Origin: Mycobacterium sp. MYCO198283
Lineage (GTDB): Bacteria > Actinomycetota > Actinomycetes > Mycobacteriales > Mycobacteriaceae
Length of the DNA: 64,000 nt
Direction of reading: 5' to 3'
Assembly: GCF_021213805.1 (NCBI RefSeq)
Contig: NZ_JAJQJI010000008.1
Span: 62,001-126,000 of the forward strand
Shown: positions 60,283-64,000 of the stretch, one piece after another
How positions within the stretch are numbered: position 1 is the stretch's first letter
Layout of the letters: each line of letters opens with the position of its first letter
Notes under the pieces: model-generated
The model's database searches: none
Seen by the model: the letters and a program-made list of their open reading frames with translations, nothing else
What the model was told of the DNA's origin: nothing
Program-made: the position numbers and the translations under genes

Positions 60283-60878
60283 TGGGGCACCAGTTGCTCG
60301 GCGCGCATCCGGTTCTCGGCCATGCAGTCGACGTCCGGCTGGGAGTAGATGGGGGAGTAGAAGATCGATTGCTGCAACACGCCGTAGTCGGTCTTGAACG
60401 CGATCATGCAGGTGATCCACCAGCGGCTGTTCCAGTCCGTCGGCTTCATGATCCAGAACTCGGCGGCGCGGTGGCCTTGCACGTCGAACTGCACCGCATC
60501 GGGCGGCAGCGTCTCGGCGTACGTGCGCCACACGATCGGCTCGATGGCCATCTGGTAGTTGCCGGCGTCGTAGTGACAGCGCAGCTCCGTCTCGCGTTGC
60601 GGCGGGGTGAAGGCCAACCCCAGTCCGCTCACCACGTCGATCGGGATGTCCTCGCAGGGGTTGAACGGCTCGGGATCGGTGATGTCGATGACGGGCCATT
60701 TGATCGTGGTGGACGCCGCCGACATCGGGGCGAAGGTCGACCGCAGCTCGACGCGCGCCGGCGACGACGGCGGTGTGCTCGTCTGCCACACCATGACGAC
60801 CGCGACGGCCAGCGCTGCGGTGGACGCGAGCAGCCGCAGCCGCCGAGCGATCCGGGCTCCTCGCGTGCTTGCGGCCAT
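60270..60878 (-). CDS. Membrane-anchored or secreted DUF3558-like protein
   Basis: A 202-residue protein from ATG 60878, seven bases after TACACT on the minus strand. Residues ~15-35 form a signal anchor (LLASTAALAVAVVMVWQTS). The exported part starts with TDPEPFNPCEDIPIDVVSGL, which resembles the DPC-start of DUF3558, and contains several cysteines (LRCHYDAGN, WWITCMIAF, DVDCMAENR). No lipobox is evident. Function unknown. The family assignment is tentative. Confidence 0.65.
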   Translation of the reverse strand: MAASTRGARIARRLRLLASTAALAVAVVMVWQTSTPPSSPARVELRSTFAPMSAASTTIKWPVIDITDPEPFNPCEDIPIDVVSGLGLAFTPPQRETELRCHYDAGNYQMAIEPIVWRTYAETLPPDAVQFDVQGHRAAEFWIMKPTDWNSRWWITCMIAFKTDYGVLQQSIFYSPIYSQPDVDCMAENRMRAEQLVPHYVF

Positions 60879-60962
60879 GGCGGGCAGTGTACGTCGTCGG
60901 CGCCGCCGAAATGAGAACACGTTCCAATTGCCCGCACTCGTGCTTCGTTAGGCTGGCTTCTC
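60879..60962. promoter_or_regulatory. Divergent promoter region (DUF3558-like / phosphoesterase)
   Basis: Two -10 boxes face outward: TACACT on the minus strand (60886-60891) and TAGGCT on the plus strand (60949-60954), seven and eight bases from their start codons. The 57 bp between them contain a small AT-richer patch but no clear operator. Confidence 0.45.
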
Positions 60963-61898
60963 GTGGCGACACTCTGGGCGGTCAGTGACCTACACACCGG
61001 TCACAGCGGCAACAAGCCGGTCACCGAGTCGCTGTACCCCACCTCGCCCGGCGACTGGTTGATCGTCGCCGGCGACGTCGCCGAGCGCACCGACGAGATC
61101 CGGTGGGCGCTGACCCTGCTGGCGCAGCGCTTCGACACGGTCATCTGGGTGCCCGGCAACCACGAGTTGTGGACCACCAGCAAGGACCCGGTGCAGGTGT
61201 TCGGCCAGGCCCGCTACGACTACCTGGTGGAGCTGTGCCGCGACCTGGGCGTGCTCACCCCCGAGGACCCCTACCCGGTGTGGACCGGCGACGGCGGTCC
61301 TGTCACGGTGGTGCCGCTGTTCCTGCTCTACGACTACTCGTTCCTGCCGGCCGGTGCCGAGACGAAGGCCGAAGGGCTGGCGATCGCCAAGCAGCGCAAC
61401 GTGCTCGCCACCGACGAGTTCGTGCTGAGCCACGAGCCGTACGCCACGAAGGACGCCTGGTGCCGCGACCGGCTGGCCGTGACCCGCCGCCGGCTCGACG
61501 ACCTCGACCCGGACCTCCCGACGGTGCTGGTGAACCACTTCCCGATGGTCCGCGAACCCTGCGACGTGCTGTTCTACCCCGAGTTCTCGATGTGGTGCGG
61601 CACCACCGAGACCGCCGACTGGCACGTGCGCTACCGGGCGGTCTGCTCGGTGTACGGCCACCTCCACATTCCGCGCACTACCTGGTATGACGGCGTGCGG
61701 TTCGAGGAGGTGTCGGTCGGCTATCCGCGGGAGTGGCGGCGGCGCAGACCGTATCGATGGCTGCGGCAGGTGCTGCCGGACCCGCAGTACACGCCCGGCT
61801 ACCTCAACGAGTTCGGCGGGCACTTCGTCATCACCGACGAGCTGCGTGCGGCGTCGGAGAAGGTCCGCGACCGGTTGCAGAGCAGGCGGCAGCCGTGA
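60963..61898 (+). CDS. Calcineurin-like metallophosphoesterase
   Basis: A 311-residue enzyme (Rv2795c-like) from leaderless GTG 60963. The bimetal motifs are present in order: [11 protein letters not shown] (DxH), [10 protein letters not shown] (GD), VPGNHELW (GNHE), LVNHFPM and [11 protein letters not shown] (GHxH). Family members hydrolyse phosphomono- or diesters; the substrate is not evident. The stop overlaps the pptT start, and pptT overlaps truB, so the three form one operon as in M. tuberculosis. Link to phosphopantetheine removal or transfer has been discussed for this neighbour but is not shown by the sequence. Confidence 0.92.
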   Translation: MATLWAVSDLHTGHSGNKPVTESLYPTSPGDWLIVAGDVAERTDEIRWALTLLAQRFDTVIWVPGNHELWTTSKDPVQVFGQARYDYLVELCRDLGVLTPEDPYPVWTGDGGPVTVVPLFLLYDYSFLPAGAETKAEGLAIAKQRNVLATDEFVLSHEPYATKDAWCRDRLAVTRRRLDDLDPDLPTVLVNHFPMVREPCDVLFYPEFSMWCGTTETADWHVRYRAVCSVYGHLHIPRTTWYDGVRFEEVSVGYPREWRRRRPYRWLRQVLPDPQYTPGYLNEFGGHFVITDELRAASEKVRDRLQSRRQP

Positions 61899-62557
61899 GC
61901 GCGCTCATCTCCGCCGTGGTGCCGCCGATCGTCCACGCCGCCGAGTGCTACGACGACCCGCCCGGGCTGGCGCCGCTGCCCGAGGAGGCGCCGCTGGTGG
62001 CCAAGTCGGTCGCCAAGCGGCGCAACGAGTTCGTCACCGTGCGGCACTGCGCGCGGCTGGCGCTGGCCGAGCTCGGGGTGCCCGCCGTGCCGATCCTCAA
62101 GGGAGAGAAGGGCGAGCCGTGCTGGCCCGACGGGGTGGTCGGCAGCCTCACGCACTGCGAGGGCTACCGCGGCGCGGTCGTGGGTCGCCGCGGCGCGGTC
62201 CGGTCCATCGGCATCGACGCCGAACCGCACGACGTCCTGCCCGACGGCGTGCTGGACGCCATCAGCCTGCCCGCCGAACGCCACGAGCTCGCGGCGCTGC
62301 CGGCGGGGCTGCACTGGGACCGGATCCTGTTCTGCGCCAAGGAGGCCACCTACAAGGCCTGGTTTCCGGTGACGCGGCGCTGGCTGGGCTTCGAGGACGC
62401 GCACATCCGCTTCACGGTCGGTCCGAGCGGTACGTCGGGAGAGTTCGTCTCCCGAATACTGGTCGACCCCGCCGCCCCCGCCGGTCCGCCGCTGGAGTCG
62501 CTTGCGGGCCGGTGGTCGGTCGCCGGTGGGCTGGCGCTCACGGCGATCGTGCTGTGA
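61895..62557 (+). CDS. pptT: 4'-phosphopantetheinyl transferase PptT (Sfp type)
   Basis: PptT activates acyl carrier domains of polyketide synthases, non-ribosomal peptide synthetases and mycolate enzymes by transferring phosphopantetheine from CoA. From GTG 61895 it has 220 residues, close to the M. tuberculosis enzyme (227). Sfp motifs: [30 protein letters not shown] (Mg-binding Asp/Glu) and [19 protein letters not shown] (KEAxYK). Arg/Lys-rich [18 protein letters not shown] contacts CoA in relatives. Coupled at both ends. Confidence 0.95.
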   Translation: MSALISAVVPPIVHAAECYDDPPGLAPLPEEAPLVAKSVAKRRNEFVTVRHCARLALAELGVPAVPILKGEKGEPCWPDGVVGSLTHCEGYRGAVVGRRGAVRSIGIDAEPHDVLPDGVLDAISLPAERHELAALPAGLHWDRILFCAKEATYKAWFPVTRRWLGFEDAHIRFTVGPSGTSGEFVSRILVDPAAPAGPPLESLAGRWSVAGGLALTAIVL

Positions 62558-63432
62558 CCGCGGGCATCGTCGTCGTCGACAAACCGGCGGGCTGGACCAG
62601 TCACGACGTCGTCGGGCGCTGCCGGCGCATCTTCGGCACCCGCAAGGTGGGGCACGCCGGAACCCTCGACCCGATGGCGACCGGGGTGCTCGTGATCGGC
62701 GTCGAGCGCGCGACCAAGCTCCTCGGCCTGCTCGCCGGCACCGAGAAGTCCTACACCGCGACCATCCGGCTCGGCGCGACCACCACCACCGACGACGCCG
62801 AAGGTGTTGTGGTGCAACGAACGTCGGCGGAGCATGTGTCGGATGCGGCCCTCGCCGACGCGGTCGCGGCGCTGCGCGGGGAGATCGACCAGGTGCCGTC
62901 AGCGGTGAGCGCCGTCAAGGTCGGCGGGCAGCGCGCCTACCGGTTGGCCCGCGAGGGGAAACCCGTGGAGCTGGCGGCGCGGCGGGTGCGGATCTCGCGG
63001 TTCGACGTGCTGGCCGTCCGCCGGGGCGACGGCGTCCTGGACGCCGATGTGGTGGTCGACTGCTCGTCGGGCACCTACATCCGAGCGCTGGCCCGCGACG
63101 TCGGCGCCGCGCTGGGTGTCGGCGGCCACCTGACAGCTCTGCGGCGCACCCGGGTCGGCCGATTCGAGCTGGCCGCCGCGGTGGGCCTCGACGCCCTCGC
63201 GCAGCGCCCACACCTGACCTACACCCTCGACGAGGCCTGCCTGCTGACCTTCCCCCGTCGCGAGCTGACCGACGCCGAGGCCGAGGCGGCGCGGCACGGG
63301 CGGGCGCTACCGCCGGCCGGCATCGACGGTCCCTACGCCACCACTGCGCCCGACGGCACCGTCATCGCGCTGCTGGCGGACGCCGGCGCGCGCACCCGTT
63401 CGGTGGTCGTCCTGCGCCCCGCGACGCTGTAG
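62554..63432 (+). CDS. truB: tRNA pseudouridine-55 synthase
   Basis: TruB makes pseudouridine at position 55 in the T-loop of tRNAs. From GTG 62554 the product has 292 residues. [20 protein letters not shown] is followed by the catalytic motif [18 protein letters not shown], with Asp as nucleophile. [17 protein letters not shown], the [19 protein letters not shown] segment and a C-terminal PUA-like region ([17 protein letters not shown]) complete the family pattern. The start overlaps the pptT stop. It converges with the GH65 gene, 19 nt apart. Confidence 0.96.
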   Translation: MTAGIVVVDKPAGWTSHDVVGRCRRIFGTRKVGHAGTLDPMATGVLVIGVERATKLLGLLAGTEKSYTATIRLGATTTTDDAEGVVVQRTSAEHVSDAALADAVAALRGEIDQVPSAVSAVKVGGQRAYRLAREGKPVELAARRVRISRFDVLAVRRGDGVLDADVVVDCSSGTYIRALARDVGAALGVGGHLTALRRTRVGRFELAAAVGLDALAQRPHLTYTLDEACLLTFPRRELTDAEAEAARHGRALPPAGIDGPYATTAPDGTVIALLADAGARTRSVVVLRPATL

Positions 63433-63451
63433 CGACGAACAACGTGCGCAC

Positions 63452-64000
63452 TCAGCACGGCGGGCAGTTGCCGCGGCGCGGCTCGCGGTGCACCGGTGGG
63501 CGCACCGGCTGGACCTTCGGCGGCGCCGGGATCGGCAGCGTCACGGGCTCCTCGACGGTCACGCGCTGCTGGTCGCCGTGGTGGTCGAACGTGAACTCGT
63601 CGCCGTCGAGCAGCCGGTAGGTGGCGTGCTGGTGGGTGATCTCGACGCGGAGGCGGCGGCCGCGGTGGGTGAGGCCGAAGGCCAGCCGGGTCAGCTGCTC
63701 GGGCAGCCGCGGCGCGAACGACAGGTGGTGGCCGCCGCAGTCGCGCATCCCGCCGAGGCCGGCGACCAGCGCCAGCCAGGCCCCGGCCAGCGAGGCCATG
63801 TGCAGGCCGTGTCCGGTGTTGTCGGCGAGGTTGTCGAGGTCCATCATCGCCGCTTCGCCCAGGTACGCGTAGGCCAGGTCGAGGTGCCCGACCTCGGCGG
63901 CGAGCACCGATTGGGTGGCCGCCGACAGCGAGGAGTCGCGGACGGTGATGCGCTCGTAGTAGTCGAAGTTGCGGGCCTTCTGCTCGGCCGTGAACGCGTC
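63452..64000 (-). CDS. Glycoside hydrolase family 65 protein, C-terminal part (5' end beyond window)
   Basis: The frame is open to the last base, so the gene starts outside the window; 182 residues are visible. The sequence EQKARNFDYYERITVRDSSL, then AATQSVLAAEVGHLDLAYAY and DNTGHGLHMASLAGAWLALV, is the end of the GH65 (alpha/alpha)6 barrel that includes maltose, trehalose and kojibiose phosphorylases and acid trehalases. The C-terminal beta-sandwich cap follows (FGLTHRGRRLRVEITHQHAT), then a Pro/Arg tail ending NCPPC. Trehalose-type metabolism is likely; phosphorylase versus hydrolase cannot be told without the catalytic part. Confidence 0.88.
   Translation of the reverse strand, partial: DAFTAEQKARNFDYYERITVRDSSLSAATQSVLAAEVGHLDLAYAYLGEAAMMDLDNLADNTGHGLHMASLAGAWLALVAGLGGMRDCGGHHLSFAPRLPEQLTRLAFGLTHRGRRLRVEITHQHATYRLLDGDEFTFDHHGDQQRVTVEEPVTLPIPAPPKVQPVRPPVHREPRRGNCPPC

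Overview
This is about 64 kb of very GC-rich chromosomal DNA. It comes from an actinobacterium, almost certainly a mycobacterium and probably an environmental Mycolicibacterium-type species. The evidence is gene content (mycothione reductase, EfpA, PptT, Rip1, an MPT83-like fasciclin lipoprotein) and gene order: dprA, viuB, xerC, rpsB-tsf, amidase, pyrH-frr-cdsA-rlmN, dxr-rip1-ispG, PBP lipoprotein, map, glnA4, mtr, mqo, chelatase, cobO-cobB-cysG, efpA, proS, rimP-nusA-infB-rbfA, dinF, pptT and truB all follow the Rv2896c-to-Rv2793c order of M. tuberculosis as I remember it. Many starts lie 5 to 9 nt after a TANNNT -10 box with no Shine-Dalgarno sequence, the usual mycobacterial leaderless arrangement. 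I see no prophage, insertion sequence, CRISPR array, tRNA or rRNA.

Layout. Positions 1-5.5 kb hold DNA processing/recombination genes (dprA end, xerC), a siderophore-interacting reductase, a secreted M23 peptidase, and rpsB-tsf behind a long structured leader. Positions 5.5-10.4 kb hold an amidase and pyrH-frr-cdsA-rlmN. Positions 10.4-14.0 kb are a minus-strand accessory island (SnoaL-like, DUF2631, photolyase, vWA protein, fasciclin lipoprotein). Positions 14.2-22.1 kb carry dxr-rip1-ispG, a GNAT protein, a penicillin-binding lipoprotein, a DUF1707 protein and map. Positions 22.1-26.0 kb carry cobQ, a small hydrolase-like protein and a GNAT/ATP-grasp fusion related to N-acetylglutaminylglutamine synthetases.

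Positions 26.1-32.7 kb look like a complete amine-utilisation unit: an ethanolamine-type permease divergent from a glutamine-synthetase-like ligase (glnA4), a gamma-glutamyl hydrolase, an aldehyde dehydrogenase, an SDR dehydrogenase and a FadR-type regulator. The enzymes match a gamma-glutamylation route (amine to glutamyl-amide to aldehyde to acid to glutamate plus product). Positions 32.7-35.6 kb hold an ArsR-type sensor followed by a CbiM-CbiN-CbiQ-CbiO cobalt ECF transporter. Together with cobQ (22 kb) and the chelatase-cobO-cobB-cysG run (39.8-45.0 kb), this makes cobalt uptake and cobalamin synthesis a second theme.

Positions 35.6-39.8 kb carry mycothione reductase with a hydrolase, then malate:quinone oxidoreductase. 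Positions 45.0-49.4 kb carry EfpA, a TetR regulator, ProS and a Gdx-like SMR exporter. Positions 49.5-58.2 kb hold two small minus-strand genes, then rimP-nusA-ylxR-infB-rbfA, a DHH phosphodiesterase and a MATE-type DinF. Positions 58.2-64 kb hold small hypotheticals, an enoyl-CoA hydratase, a calcineurin-like phosphoesterase, pptT, truB and the 3' end of a GH65 glycosidase/phosphorylase.

All gene calls rest on reading the translated sequence and recalled family features; no database search was possible.
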